Below, piece after piece: positions 47,052-57,523 of a stretch of DNA of 64,000 nucleotides. How positions within the stretch are numbered: the stretch's first letter is position 1; each line of letters starts with the position of its first letter. The position numbers and the translations under genes were made by a program. A model generated the notes under the pieces. The model was not told the origin of the DNA. It made no database searches and saw only the letters and a list, made by a program, of their open reading frames with translations. The stretch is from a virus. The stretch lies in the IMG/VR virus record IMGVR_UViG_3300021093_000064, positions 1 to 64,000 of that record. One strand, given 5' to 3'.

Positions 47052-49116
47052 AAACAGCAACAGTGCTGAGAGTACCAGAGTCATCAACAATAAGACGATA
47101 CTGTGTTCCATTTGGTGATGTAAGAATGACACCAGATGAAGTATCTACGCCAACTCTTACATTTCCACTAAAAGTAGAAATACCAGAAACATTTAACGTT
47201 TCAAGAGACGTATTTCCTTTTACTGTAAGAGCACTCGTTGCATTGGTAGTTCCAATACCAACACCAGTAGAAGTAATCGTTAATTTATTAACTGCTGCAG
47301 TTGATACTCCAACTTGCTCAAAAGTACCTGTAGTGTTAAAACCTAGAACATCAAATCTATGTTCTCCTGCAAATAATCTTATTCTATCTGGACCTGCTAC
47401 TCCCGCAGTATCGTTTCCTTTGAATAGTAATAGTTCAGATCTTTCTGCTTCAGGTCCAGAATAATCATAAATTCTTTCACCAATATAAGTGTGTTGATAT
47501 GGAAGTTCTGTACCAACATTTAATGGACCGTCTTTGTAAGTTCCATAGAATGTAATATAATTTGAAGTTGTTGAAATACCAACTCTAATATTTCCATCAA
47601 CTTGCAATTTTTCACCAGGGTTTGTGGTTCCTATTCCAACCAATCCAGCACTAGTTGTGGTAATAACTGTTCCACCAGTTCCAATATTGAGTGTGCCTGA
47701 GGTTGTGACACCAGAAACTGAAAGTCCACCAATAGTGTTGATACTATATGGAGTATTGATGAAGTTTGAATTCGTTTGAACCGAATTACCCATATAACCG
47801 TGATTGACACACTGATAATGTAAAACAATCGGTGTTGTGTCAGTAACAATAATTTCTGTATAAGCACCAGCACTTCCAGCGGTTCCGTTAAAAGTTACAT
47901 TTGTCGTGTATTGTGTTGTTTTATCTGCCTCTAGATAAAACCTAAGTTGATGAGTGGCGTTAGATGCATTTGCCTGGTCAAAACGATATGTTTTTCCAGG
48001 TAACAATGTAATAAATGGAGACTCTTTATCATCAATATAGTATCCACTAGCAGAACCAGTTCCAAAGTAACGATGGTTTGCTGTTTTTGAAGCAACGGTG
48101 ACGACAAATGTCTCTGTTGTAGAACTTGCAGCACCTACAAGTGCCTTATAGTCAGAAAGTTGTCTGACGGTAGCAATACCAGAAATATTCAGTTGCTTGG
48201 AGAATAATGTTGTTCCAGTGACTGTGGTGATACCAGCGAAAGTTGAAAGACCAGATATGTTTAGACTAGAACCATCTATGGTTCCAACAGTAATATTTGG
48301 AGTTCCTGTAAGATCTTGAGCAACTGTTGCTATACCAGCACTTGATGAATAAGTTGTATTGTTATTATCTGAGATATAGACAGTAACACCAACTCCACTA
48401 TTGATCGCAGTTACAGAGGCACCAACGAAGTTAAGAGACGTAATACTCAGTGGAGTTCCAGTTGTGATACCTTGATTTTGAATTGTAATACCTTGAATAC
48501 CACTTGTACCAGCTCCAAGAGAAGAAACTGCATAAGCAATAACCTCAATAGATTCACCACCGAAACACGCTTGATTGAGCGTAATTGATACACCATCGTT
48601 TGCAGTGAATTCTGTTGGTGCTAACTTAACACCATTGATATAAACATCTACTAGTCCAACTGTGTAAGTATATGAAATGCTTGTTTGTGCTGGAGCTGCA
48701 ATAATTGTTGTAGAGGTTCTTGCAGTTGGAGTTGAGATCCAGTTAACACCAGAACCAGTTGAAATTAAATACTGACCATTAGAACCTACAGTCCCACCGA
48801 TACTAATTGTAGAACTAGTTAAATCTAGATTTGTTGGAATTGCATTTGTAGCAGTGACTGTAGAAAATGCTACGGTTGGATTTGAAATTGCTCCAATATT
48901 CAAACTTGATACTGTTAAAGCAGTTGCAACTAATGTTGTAATTGTTGCAATTCCACTTACATTTAAGTTAGTGGCACCAATACCACCATTAACTTCTAGA
49001 GTGTAATTTAAAACAGTGGTTCCAATACCAACTCTATCAACGTCAGGATTGGCATAGATTAGATTATCAGAAACTTCAACACCGTGCTTAATGACAAAAT
49101 TCTTATTAACTGCCAT
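47050..49116 (-). CDS. tail fibre with cupredoxin-like insertion, 688 aa
   Basis: Head MAVNKNFVIKHGVEVSDNLI and DRVGIGTTVLNYTLEVNG. A VDVYINGVKLAPTEFTANDG module is near residue 156. Residues 330-448 repeat the inserted domain of the 1185-residue fibre, with His389, Cys436, His439 and Met442 (YQCVNHGYMG) at identical spacing. Further shaft repeats follow (VGIGTTNPGEKLQVDG), then a short end (YRLIVDDSGTLSTVAV). No S74 or G2 domain is present, so maturation may need a partner. GGGGGAGAG precedes the ATG. Confidence 0.8.
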   Translation of the reverse strand: MAVNKNFVIKHGVEVSDNLIYANPDVDRVGIGTTVLNYTLEVNGGIGATNLNVSGIATITTLVATALTVSSLNIGAISNPTVAFSTVTATNAIPTNLDLTSSTISIGGTVGSNGQYLISTGSGVNWISTPTARTSTTIIAAPAQTSISYTYTVGLVDVYINGVKLAPTEFTANDGVSITLNQACFGGESIEVIAYAVSSLGAGTSGIQGITIQNQGITTGTPLSITSLNFVGASVTAINSGVGVTVYISDNNNTTYSSSAGIATVAQDLTGTPNITVGTIDGSSLNISGLSTFAGITTVTGTTLFSKQLNISGIATVRQLSDYKALVGAASSTTETFVVTVASKTANHRYFGTGSASGYYIDDKESPFITLLPGKTYRFDQANASNATHQLRFYLEADKTTQYTTNVTFNGTAGSAGAYTEIIVTDTTPIVLHYQCVNHGYMGNSVQTNSNFINTPYSINTIGGLSVSGVTTSGTLNIGTGGTVITTTSAGLVGIGTTNPGEKLQVDGNIRVGISTTSNYITFYGTYKDGPLNVGTELPYQHTYIGERIYDYSGPEAERSELLLFKGNDTAGVAGPDRIRLFAGEHRFDVLGFNTTGTFEQVGVSTAAVNKLTITSTGVGIGTTNATSALTVKGNTSLETLNVSGISTFSGNVRVGVDTSSGVILTSPNGTQYRLIVDDSGTLSTVAV

Positions 49117-49146
49117 ATGGGTTCACTCTCCCCCAAGTGTTTTTAT

Positions 49147-49153
49147 TATTTAT
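49147..49153 (-). promoter_or_regulatory. late-promoter-like ATAAATA
   Basis: CCATAAATAATAAAAAC about 30 nt before the ATG at 49116; the TAA is the stop of the upstream gene. Confidence 0.5.
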
Positions 49154-51513
49154 GGTGCCAAAGTAATTATAACTTTACCATAAGTTTCATTACTTCCACC
49201 TATAGTAGAACTAATAATGGTAAAAGATCTATCAGTATATCCACTACCACCACTGGTAGGATTATTATTACCACTGTATGTACCACCAATGACACCATAA
49301 CCACTACCTTGATTACCAGTGTTTCTGAAATGTTCTTGAGAATTACTTGATTTATATCCTCTTTGAATTAATGCAGTATTGGTAACTAATTGTCCATCTC
49401 GGACTCTAAATTGAGTGCTTCCTGGTATGTCTGAACAAGGTGTAATATTTCTATAATAACTTCCAATCGGACATTGATAAGCAACACCAATACCAGAGAA
49501 CATACTATCAACATATCTTCCCAATGAGTTATTAAGACCACCTTGAACAATTTCTGCTGCTCCGCGAATCGGATTTCCATTATTTCCAACGGCAATTCCT
49601 ACTCCACCACCAGCAGCATTTGCAACTCTGTCACATCCCGAACCAACTGCAGCCATTAAACTTGCCTTTCTATAAATGAAGATTGCTCTTCCAGTATCAT
49701 CTCTAGTTACTACATATTCAACGTTTCTTTGCATTACAAATTCGATCAATGAGTAACCACCTTGTCCTCCATTATTGCTACCTTTTCCACCATAAATTTC
49801 TGCACGTACTCTAATATCTCTTTCTGATGCATAAAGAATTTGTAGAGGTCTCGTAGAATCAAAATTAAGAATAAGTGGACTACCTGCCAAATCAACCTGA
49901 CCAGTGGTTGCAAGAATTGCACTTGTCTCAGATGCAAACTCGTAGTTAATAGAGTTTCTTCCTGGAGTTACTGTATAGTTAATTTCATTTGATTGTAATG
50001 GTGAGTTTACTGCGGATGGATGTGATACATCTACAGCAATTTCATATTGCCCAACATTTGAACCTCCAATCGTAAGATTTGGTGTTGTTACTCCTGAAGC
50101 AGTAAATGTTGCTCCTGTGATAGTATTTGTCCCACCATTCAGAGAAATTCCATTAAGTTTCCAACGATAAGATAATTGATTATTCGTGCCATTACTTACA
50201 CTTGCGGCAACAGCAAATATTGTAGAAGTTGTTGTTGAAGAAGATTGACTCGTTGGTTGTTGAGTAATTGTTATTACAGGTCTTACGGTTAAGGTAACAG
50301 TGTTGGAAAGTAAAGGAGAATTAAGAGCGTTTGCAGTATTTCCAGAACGATTAAAATTAACCTGACAGTAATATTGTGCTCCGTTTAATGCACCAACATC
50401 AGAGACAGTGAGACTTGTTCCTGTTGCACCTGAAATTGCTCCAGAACCAACTCTATACCACTGATAGGATAAACTGCCCGATGCTCCTGATGTGAATGAA
50501 GAATTAATTGTAAAAGTACCAGGAGTTTCTGGGAAATTTGTAACGATAGGATCTGTATTTTGTCCTGGAGCCACAGAAAGAATAGTAAACTTAAAAGAAC
50601 CGTTTCTATTTGTAATTACGCCACCACCCGCAGAATCTGTTGTTGAATATGAACCACCAGTTACTAATGTTGGATTAAAATAACTAGAACCGCCGCCGCC
50701 AGCCCCTGCACCTTCAGATCCACCACCACCACCGCCAAAATATCCACCACCGCCTCCAGCACCTTCAGCATTTCCATTTCCTCCTGTTAATGCAGAACCT
50801 GCCTGCCCACCACGAGCTCCAAGACCTCCAGAAGTTTGTGTGGCACCTTTACCCGCTCTGCTTCCATTTGAACCATCTGATCCATTTGGAAGTCCACCAT
50901 TGCCTCCACTTGCAGGATCTTCAGAAGCACCTCCACCACCCGATGCAATTAAAAGAGCATTTGCTTGTGTTGCAGATAGTAAAAATAGACCAGTATATCC
51001 ACCGCCTTGAGCACCAGGATATGATCCTCCCGTAGTTTCTGCTTTTAATCCCGCACCAGTAAAAGTTGCTGCAAGATTATTAAAACTTCTACTACTGGCA
51101 CCAGCACCACCAACTCTTACCTTATATGATTGTCCAGCATTAAAGGTTAAAGTTCCCTGAACATAACCACCTAAACCTCCAACTTGCCTGTCAACTCCAC
51201 CTCTTTGACCAAAACCACCCATTGCACCAACAAGGTAAGTTCTTGCAGTAAAACTTACATTAGGTGTAAGTGTATACTCAACACCAGGAGCAAAATCTTG
51301 GAAGGTTGTGATATTATTCAGATTGATTGATGTAGTCCCATTAGGAGTTGCTGGTGATATTGTCATTATGGGAATGACAGGAGGACCAGCAGTAACTACC
51401 TGATATGCAGGAGTTGCTGTTGCATTCTGTGGTTGAGTTGCAATTGTAATAGAAGGTGGATTGATATCTAGATTACTAGGAGTTTTTCTGAAGAATTGGT
51501 GATTTGATCTCAT
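49150..51513 (-). CDS. glycine-rich adhesin with two Ig-like domains, 787 aa
   Basis: Start overlaps the upstream stop (ATGA). After a linker, FQDFAPGVEYTLTPNVSFTA leads into a glycine-rich domain (residues about 90-290, YTGLFLLSATQANALLIASG). Two Ig-like domains follow: one ending SLSYQWYRVGSGAISGATGT with AQYYCQV near residue 385, the next with QLSYRWKLNGISLNGGT. The last 240 residues form another beta and glycine-containing domain with several Cys (GSGCDRVANA, VAYQCPIGS, PCSDIPGS). This resembles an elongated multi-domain host-binding protein. Confidence 0.8.
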   Translation of the reverse strand: MRSNHQFFRKTPSNLDINPPSITIATQPQNATATPAYQVVTAGPPVIPIMTISPATPNGTTSINLNNITTFQDFAPGVEYTLTPNVSFTARTYLVGAMGGFGQRGGVDRQVGGLGGYVQGTLTFNAGQSYKVRVGGAGASSRSFNNLAATFTGAGLKAETTGGSYPGAQGGGYTGLFLLSATQANALLIASGGGGASEDPASGGNGGLPNGSDGSNGSRAGKGATQTSGGLGARGGQAGSALTGGNGNAEGAGGGGGYFGGGGGGSEGAGAGGGGSSYFNPTLVTGGSYSTTDSAGGGVITNRNGSFKFTILSVAPGQNTDPIVTNFPETPGTFTINSSFTSGASGSLSYQWYRVGSGAISGATGTSLTVSDVGALNGAQYYCQVNFNRSGNTANALNSPLLSNTVTLTVRPVITITQQPTSQSSSTTTSTIFAVAASVSNGTNNQLSYRWKLNGISLNGGTNTITGATFTASGVTTPNLTIGGSNVGQYEIAVDVSHPSAVNSPLQSNEINYTVTPGRNSINYEFASETSAILATTGQVDLAGSPLILNFDSTRPLQILYASERDIRVRAEIYGGKGSNNGGQGGYSLIEFVMQRNVEYVVTRDDTGRAIFIYRKASLMAAVGSGCDRVANAAGGGVGIAVGNNGNPIRGAAEIVQGGLNNSLGRYVDSMFSGIGVAYQCPIGSYYRNITPCSDIPGSTQFRVRDGQLVTNTALIQRGYKSSNSQEHFRNTGNQGSGYGVIGGTYSGNNNPTSGGSGYTDRSFTIISSTIGGSNETYGKVIITLAP

Positions 51514-54500
51514 GAGAAGTTCTGACCTCCGACAACGCCATAGAGAGTTGCTCCACCATCAAAAGTAGTGAATGAGTAAACATCTCTTGCACCAGCAATA
51601 TTTGTAACCGTTGGAACAATACCTGAAGCCCAGTACACAGGAATTTGAACACCAAATGCATTAAAGAATGTATCAATAGAAACTAAGAATGGAGTTGAAC
51701 CTTGAGTAATTGAAATTGTGAAAGATGTTGAATTTGATCCAGATGGTGGATTGAGTAAAGTAAATCTATTAATATTTGAAGATGGTGTGAGTGTAAATGT
51801 TTGTCCATCATTAAGATTAACATTCACATTCAAGGATGCTACAGAAAGTGCTGTGACACCTTCATAATAACTCTTAAACTTGGCACGTCCATTAACTTCC
51901 AGAAGTTCACTTGGAGATGCAACACCTAGACCAATTCTACCTCCAGAAGTTACTGTAAGTGCGGATCCAACAGAGAAACTTGTATTGACTACACCAACAC
52001 CTGTTGTAACAATACCTGCTCTAATGTTTCCAGTTGCACTATCAAGTCTGAATGAAGTGCTCGTAAGCATTCCACTTACAACTGCTCCAGAATTTGCAGT
52101 AACTGGACCATTGAAGATTGATCTGTTATTTACATAAAGATCAGTTAATCCAGTTCCAACAGCACCAACTTCAAGAACAAATCTTGGTCTTGAAGTTCCT
52201 ACACCAACATTATCAGATACTTGTGTATTATAAATGCCAGTGCCAAGTCCAGAAGCAACCTGAGACCAACCACTAGAAGCAACGTTTAGATTAGTGATTC
52301 CGCTACCATCACCAACAAGGAATCCTGCGGTAAGAGTAGAACCAACATTTAAGGTTCCAGTAATTGTAGCACCACCAGATACTCTTGCACTTCCAACTAC
52401 ATTTAACTTAAACTGATTTGCAGTTGTTCCAATACCAACACCATTTGCATCTACACAGAATAATGTGGTTCCAGAACCAACTCTGAGTTTACAATCACCA
52501 GGTGAGGTTGTAGAAATACCGAGTTGATCAACAAGGAGAACATTCGAAGTATTTGAAAGACTAATTCCTCCGAACTTGTACCAATCATTATCAGCAGTGT
52601 AAACCCAACCAATGGATCCTCCCTTAACAGGAGTTGAGTTATAAACAACATCTCCAGGGTTTCCTGAGATTGTTGGTTCAGTATTTCCTACAGTATATTT
52701 TCTGGATACTTTAGTATCACCTTGGAGGAACAGTGAATTCGCTTCAATACCTTTTGATGAGTTTGATGTAATCTTATTGTTAAAGATTACTGGTCCATCA
52801 AATTCGGAGATAATATTCTGATCCGAACCACCTTCTACACGGATAGAACGGCTGATGGAAACTTCAAGAGGAGTAAGAACATCAAATCCAATGTTGAGTC
52901 CTGTAGAACCTAAATCTTCACCAGTTACCGTTGGAATTGGTGAGTCAAATACTTCCTCTTGTCCTGTTGCTGAATTAACTTTCTTATTACCAACGTAGAA
53001 GTCGCCATCATTATTCATTCCAGTGAAGACGTTAATACCACCATCAATCTTTGTTGATTGAGCTAGAAGTTCTTCCTGACCAGTAATCTGTCTATCTTGA
53101 CGATCTGGTAGCGCAGTAGAATAGTTACCAGGACCAAAACCAACATATTCAAAAGTATGTCCAGATGCACGGATAATTGAATTTCTACGGAACTCAATTG
53201 GATCACACTTGATTCTTCTTACGACACTATTGCTTCCGTGTGCTGCTGCTCTTGTTCCAAGAACTCCACGGAAAACTGAAATTGGATTAGTTCCAGTTGT
53301 GGTTGTCTTGACCCTTACAATCTCATTATCAATGCTCAAATAATCTCCAATATTAATGTCATAATTTTCAATGTTTGTGATTGAGATAGTGTCAGTTGTA
53401 GTATCAGAAATTGGAGACGCAAGAGTAGTAGTAATTCCTGCATATTTTGTAAACAGTCTTCCAGAACCACTATCATTAGTAAAGTCTATATTACCACCAC
53501 TTGAACTATATCCTGGGTGATGAATATAAAGAGTTCCTGAAATTGTAGGAGCAAAAGTATTAATTCCTACATTTAAGGTGAATGATGTTGAAGAACCAAC
53601 TCTCTTAACTACAAAGTCATCGTTATAGAAACTCTCGGAAGCACCACTTAGACGAACTTTATTATCAACCTTAAGTCCATGGTAATCACTGGTTGTTACA
53701 ATACCAAGACCTGTTGTTGGATTGTAACTAAATGCAGAGACAACTACTGATCTTCCGGATAGATATGCAGTTGAATTTGAAGTAACTACAGATCCAATTC
53801 CAAGAGTTGTAGCAGCTCCAATGCTTCTAGTAGATTCAACAACAATCTGCTTTGGTTTTCCGATTGGAACATCAGTAATTCTATAGATCTCATTATATCC
53901 ATCATAAGTTTTCGATCTAATAGCATCAATTACAAGAGTATCTCCAATGTTGTTGTATATTTTGGTTACATTTACAACACCAACTGTATGTCCAGTAGTA
54001 GTTGCGATACCTACGACAGATAGTGTATTACCAATACCGTAAGCACTGCCGCCGTCCATAATCTTGACAGCGGTAATATTTCCACTTGCATTAACAGTGA
54101 CTCTAGCAGTAGCATCAGATCCAGTGACTGAAGCACCAATACTTACGAGTTTTGCATTATAAAATGTTTGTGCGGATCCATTTCCATATCCAGCACCACT
54201 ATTAGCAATTCCAACTTGAATAATACGGTTCAAACCGTGGTTATAATCTGTATGAATTGTATGCCCAACACCAGACAAGGAAACAATATCTGTAATACCA
54301 ATTCCAGAGCGAGAATCTAGAAGAGAAGCATTAAGAGTTTCTTTTGTAATACTGTGCTGAGGATCATCAATTGCAACTTGACCAATTGGATTTGGAAGTG
54401 CAAAAGATACAGATGGTTTTGGATCTGATGTTGGATTATCTCTATTTGTCTGAGGATAGAAATTCTGAATTGGTTGAGAGAATCTCAGATTAGTAAATGG

Positions 54501-57410
54501 AGTTACATTTGGACTATTGGATGAATTTAGGACAAACAGATGATAGATACCATCTTGCTTTCCTGGAATATATTTTTGAACTTCTTGTGATCGGTAGATG
54601 TAATAAGTTCCATTATATTTCTTACGTGCAAATCTTGGAAGATCTGCATCACGAGTAGTAGTATCATTCGTGAAAGTTCCTGGATTTGTTTCCAGTGAAT
54701 AATTAAACTCTTTTGTACTTGGAACAGAAGTTACAGTATATGTTCCATTATAACCAGTGGGTGTTACTTTTTCAATCTTAACACGATCACCAACTCTCAG
54801 TCCGTGAGGAAGTTCTGATGTTATCGTGGTAATTCCAGAAGTCCAAGTTGCATTTGCAACGAATTTTGGATTTCTTAGTTCATTTTCATTTGTAAGAGTT
54901 GCTCCAGAAACACTGAAATATGCAGCGTTCTCTGCATCAGTATATCCACTGGAGTTTGTTGATTCTTGAATTACAAATCCATCAATAGGTGGTCTAGCAG
55001 TGGTAATTCCAGATCCTGCTGGAATACAATATCTCAATCTATAAACAGTATCTACTAAGCCTCTATTATCAGTTCTTCTAGTAATATAAGTTCTTGATGT
55101 TGCATCACCAAGATTTGTTGCACCCAATGAACGAATTTGAGAATAGATTCCATTCTCTGTTGATGCAGCAGATACGTTTAGATACCACTGATTTTGTGTT
55201 GTATCATACTGAATTGGGTGGCCAATATCCCCAGATTGTTTATCACTTACTCTACTTATAACTGTTAGAGTTCCCCCTGCAGTGTTGAAGGTTAATGTAG
55301 TTGGTGAACTATTAATTGCATCGTTCAGAGTTTGTGCTACTTTTATTTGTGTTGATCCAATTCCAGTTGCACTTGTAACAGCATAATAAATTCTATTACT
55401 TTCTAAACCATCTGGTAGTTGTCCTGTATTGCTGATGATACGAATAGATTCGCCAGAAATAAATGAGTGGTCTGTTGCAAATCCTAAAGTGTTGTTAGAA
55501 ATATTACCAACAATTAAGCTCTTTTCTGAAGTTGATGTAGAGAATCCTACACCATTATCAGGCATCACAATACGTGATGAGTATTCTGTAGTGACTCCAG
55601 ATTGAGAAACAAGAACCTTTAGAGTATCCCCATACTTTGCACCAATTCGATATCCTTCTACAGAACTTTCTGGTGATATATCCTGATTGGTTTCACCATA
55701 TAAGTACAAACGTGAAGTTGTTGCAGCTCCTGCAGATACTGAAGTAGTTACTCCTACATCAATTGCAGTAAATTCAACACTAACTTCCTCAGTTTCAAGT
55801 TCCTTAGGTGGAACAATATGAGTTACATATCCAACATCATCTCTTGGGAATACATCTTTTCTATATCCCGATGCAACAAGTGACTTAGCACCGAAGTTAG
55901 AGTTAGAGTTTGTAATGGATTGATCTCCACCACCTTCAGCGACAAAGTGACCTGCAAAACCAATTGCAAAGATTGAAACTAACTGAAGAATAGATCCATT
56001 CGAACACTTAATATGATAGTTTTCATAATCAGGTTTGTAAAGTGCTGTAGAATCGGTATTAATATTTGCGTTTGCAGGAACCTCTGCACCTTGATAGATT
56101 CCTGTTGTTGAATTATATTTTACAAATGCGTTTCTATCTTTCTGTAGACCAATACCAGTAAACTGGGCAACAACCATCGATTTGAAACCTGTTGCATTAT
56201 TTCCATCTGCGTGAAGACCGCACATACCATAAACAGATCTCAATGAAATATTGAAGACGTATGGTGATGCAGAAGAAACTGTATCAACAACTAGATTTAC
56301 AAGAGCTCCTGCTGTTGATGGTAGAGCAACTTCTGGTGGATTTGATACTTCGTATTGGAATTGAGTATCACTAACACGATTACTGACTACAAATTGTCCA
56401 TTATAACTTGTTGCTCCAGTTGTTGGAACACCTTCAACACGAATTGGAGTGTCAACATCAAGACCACCAAGTTCTTCTGTAGTTGTAACAGTAATTGTTG
56501 TGGTGGGTGTTACACCATTACCTGCCTTGATGCTACTGATTCCAACTGTTCCTCCAGTTGCTCCAACAATACGATATTCATCAACTTTTGGTTGAATGTC
56601 AATAGCATTTGAAGGATAATCTGGTTGAATTTCTCTTCCAGAAGATGGACCATATACAAGTCCAATCTTTTCATAATACATATCAAGATCAGTACGATCT
56701 GTAGAGTAAGTCTGAAACTCGTCATCAATGTTTACACTATTAATACCATCAGCATACTCAAAGCAAGTGAGTTTATGGTGCGAAAAGTTAGGAATAAATG
56801 TATTAGTAGTGTAGTCCTTATAAATGAAACTATTTGGACTTGCATCAAAAATGGTAAATTGCCACAAGTAGCAAGAACCTGTCAATCTAAAAATTGCAGA
56901 TCTCTCAATATTATCGTTTTCTGGGTTTGGTACGTATTTTGGACGGATCGTGGTTTTTCTTAGATCCATACCAACGATTGATGTACCACGAGGTAAAATT
57001 ACACCCCCGTGAATACTATTCATTTTATAGAGAGCATTATTATCAGTTGTTAAATCAAAGTTTGTACTAAGACCAAATTGAGAAAAATCTGTAGAGGTAG
57101 TGCCGTTTCTCAATCTGAAGTTTGTTACGCCACCAGAGACACCATCAGGTATCCAACCAGGACGGTTATCAATTAAATGCTCTCCAGGATAAACAAGAAT
57201 AGTTGTTTTTCCAAATCTATCATTATCTAAACCTGCCTGCCACGAAAATCTTGCAGACTCAATTAAAGCTCTTTGAATCGTTTTGAACGGTCTTGTTAAA
57301 GAATTTCCTTGATTTTCAATACTGTCAGTAGCATCAAGGTCATTTGGATTAACATAAAGAATATTTCCACGAACATTCTTGATGAAATTATCTAAGCGAC
57401 TGAGTGGCAT
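51510..57410 (-). CDS. giant beta-structured virion protein, 1966 aa
   Basis: The N-terminus MPLSRLDNFIKNVRGNILYV, with RPFKTIQRALIESARFSW, TTILVYPGEHLIDN and GGVILPRGTSIVGMDLRKTT, fits a pectate-lyase-like right-handed beta helix and is conserved in cyanomyovirus baseplate or tail proteins as I recall. Long beta repeats follow, including G-x-GY motifs (VGIANSGAGYGNG, VKIMDGGSAYGIG). The C-terminus has fibre repeats (VGIGTTANQFKLNVVG) and a small end domain (SFTTFDGGATLYGVVGG). It may be the scaffold to which the smaller fibres attach. Confidence 0.75.
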   Translation of the reverse strand: MPLSRLDNFIKNVRGNILYVNPNDLDATDSIENQGNSLTRPFKTIQRALIESARFSWQAGLDNDRFGKTTILVYPGEHLIDNRPGWIPDGVSGGVTNFRLRNGTTSTDFSQFGLSTNFDLTTDNNALYKMNSIHGGVILPRGTSIVGMDLRKTTIRPKYVPNPENDNIERSAIFRLTGSCYLWQFTIFDASPNSFIYKDYTTNTFIPNFSHHKLTCFEYADGINSVNIDDEFQTYSTDRTDLDMYYEKIGLVYGPSSGREIQPDYPSNAIDIQPKVDEYRIVGATGGTVGISSIKAGNGVTPTTTITVTTTEELGGLDVDTPIRVEGVPTTGATSYNGQFVVSNRVSDTQFQYEVSNPPEVALPSTAGALVNLVVDTVSSASPYVFNISLRSVYGMCGLHADGNNATGFKSMVVAQFTGIGLQKDRNAFVKYNSTTGIYQGAEVPANANINTDSTALYKPDYENYHIKCSNGSILQLVSIFAIGFAGHFVAEGGGDQSITNSNSNFGAKSLVASGYRKDVFPRDDVGYVTHIVPPKELETEEVSVEFTAIDVGVTTSVSAGAATTSRLYLYGETNQDISPESSVEGYRIGAKYGDTLKVLVSQSGVTTEYSSRIVMPDNGVGFSTSTSEKSLIVGNISNNTLGFATDHSFISGESIRIISNTGQLPDGLESNRIYYAVTSATGIGSTQIKVAQTLNDAINSSPTTLTFNTAGGTLTVISRVSDKQSGDIGHPIQYDTTQNQWYLNVSAASTENGIYSQIRSLGATNLGDATSRTYITRRTDNRGLVDTVYRLRYCIPAGSGITTARPPIDGFVIQESTNSSGYTDAENAAYFSVSGATLTNENELRNPKFVANATWTSGITTITSELPHGLRVGDRVKIEKVTPTGYNGTYTVTSVPSTKEFNYSLETNPGTFTNDTTTRDADLPRFARKKYNGTYYIYRSQEVQKYIPGKQDGIYHLFVLNSSNSPNVTPFTNLRFSQPIQNFYPQTNRDNPTSDPKPSVSFALPNPIGQVAIDDPQHSITKETLNASLLDSRSGIGITDIVSLSGVGHTIHTDYNHGLNRIIQVGIANSGAGYGNGSAQTFYNAKLVSIGASVTGSDATARVTVNASGNITAVKIMDGGSAYGIGNTLSVVGIATTTGHTVGVVNVTKIYNNIGDTLVIDAIRSKTYDGYNEIYRITDVPIGKPKQIVVESTRSIGAATTLGIGSVVTSNSTAYLSGRSVVVSAFSYNPTTGLGIVTTSDYHGLKVDNKVRLSGASESFYNDDFVVKRVGSSTSFTLNVGINTFAPTISGTLYIHHPGYSSSGGNIDFTNDSGSGRLFTKYAGITTTLASPISDTTTDTISITNIENYDINIGDYLSIDNEIVRVKTTTTGTNPISVFRGVLGTRAAAHGSNSVVRRIKCDPIEFRRNSIIRASGHTFEYVGFGPGNYSTALPDRQDRQITGQEELLAQSTKIDGGINVFTGMNNDGDFYVGNKKVNSATGQEEVFDSPIPTVTGEDLGSTGLNIGFDVLTPLEVSISRSIRVEGGSDQNIISEFDGPVIFNNKITSNSSKGIEANSLFLQGDTKVSRKYTVGNTEPTISGNPGDVVYNSTPVKGGSIGWVYTADNDWYKFGGISLSNTSNVLLVDQLGISTTSPGDCKLRVGSGTTLFCVDANGVGIGTTANQFKLNVVGSARVSGGATITGTLNVGSTLTAGFLVGDGSGITNLNVASSGWSQVASGLGTGIYNTQVSDNVGVGTSRPRFVLEVGAVGTGLTDLYVNNRSIFNGPVTANSGAVVSGMLTSTSFRLDSATGNIRAGIVTTGVGVVNTSFSVGSALTVTSGGRIGLGVASPSELLEVNGRAKFKSYYEGVTALSVASLNVNVNLNDGQTFTLTPSSNINRFTLLNPPSGSNSTSFTISITQGSTPFLVSIDTFFNAFGVQIPVYWASGIVPTVTNIAGARDVYSFTTFDGGATLYGVVGGQNFS

Positions 57411-57440
57411 CTTATTCGCACTTTGAGTTCTATTATGATT

Positions 57441-57446
57441 TATTTA
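57441..57446 (-). promoter_or_regulatory. late-promoter-like TAAATA
   Basis: TCTAAATAAATCATAATAG, about 30 nt before the ATG at 57410 and just after the terminator at 57455. Confidence 0.5.
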
Positions 57447-57454
57447 GACACAAG

Positions 57455-57480
57455 AAAACCCCCGATTGCTCGGAGGTTTT
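57455..57480 (-). terminator. strong intrinsic terminator
   Basis: Eleven-bp stem AAAACCTCCGA/TCGGGGGTTTT (one G-T pair) with GCAA tetraloop, followed by a short T-rich run. It separates the Mom-like gene unit from the giant structural gene. Confidence 0.85.
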
Positions 57481-57523
57481 CAAGTTAGCACTTAGGCAAT
57501 TCCTTCACACGGGCTTGTATATT

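Noticed and set aside
15933-51513. Possible diversity-generating retroelement acting on the fibres
   Set aside because: No reverse transcriptase, no template repeat and no adenine-biased variable repeat is visible; head variation looks like recombination of cassettes.
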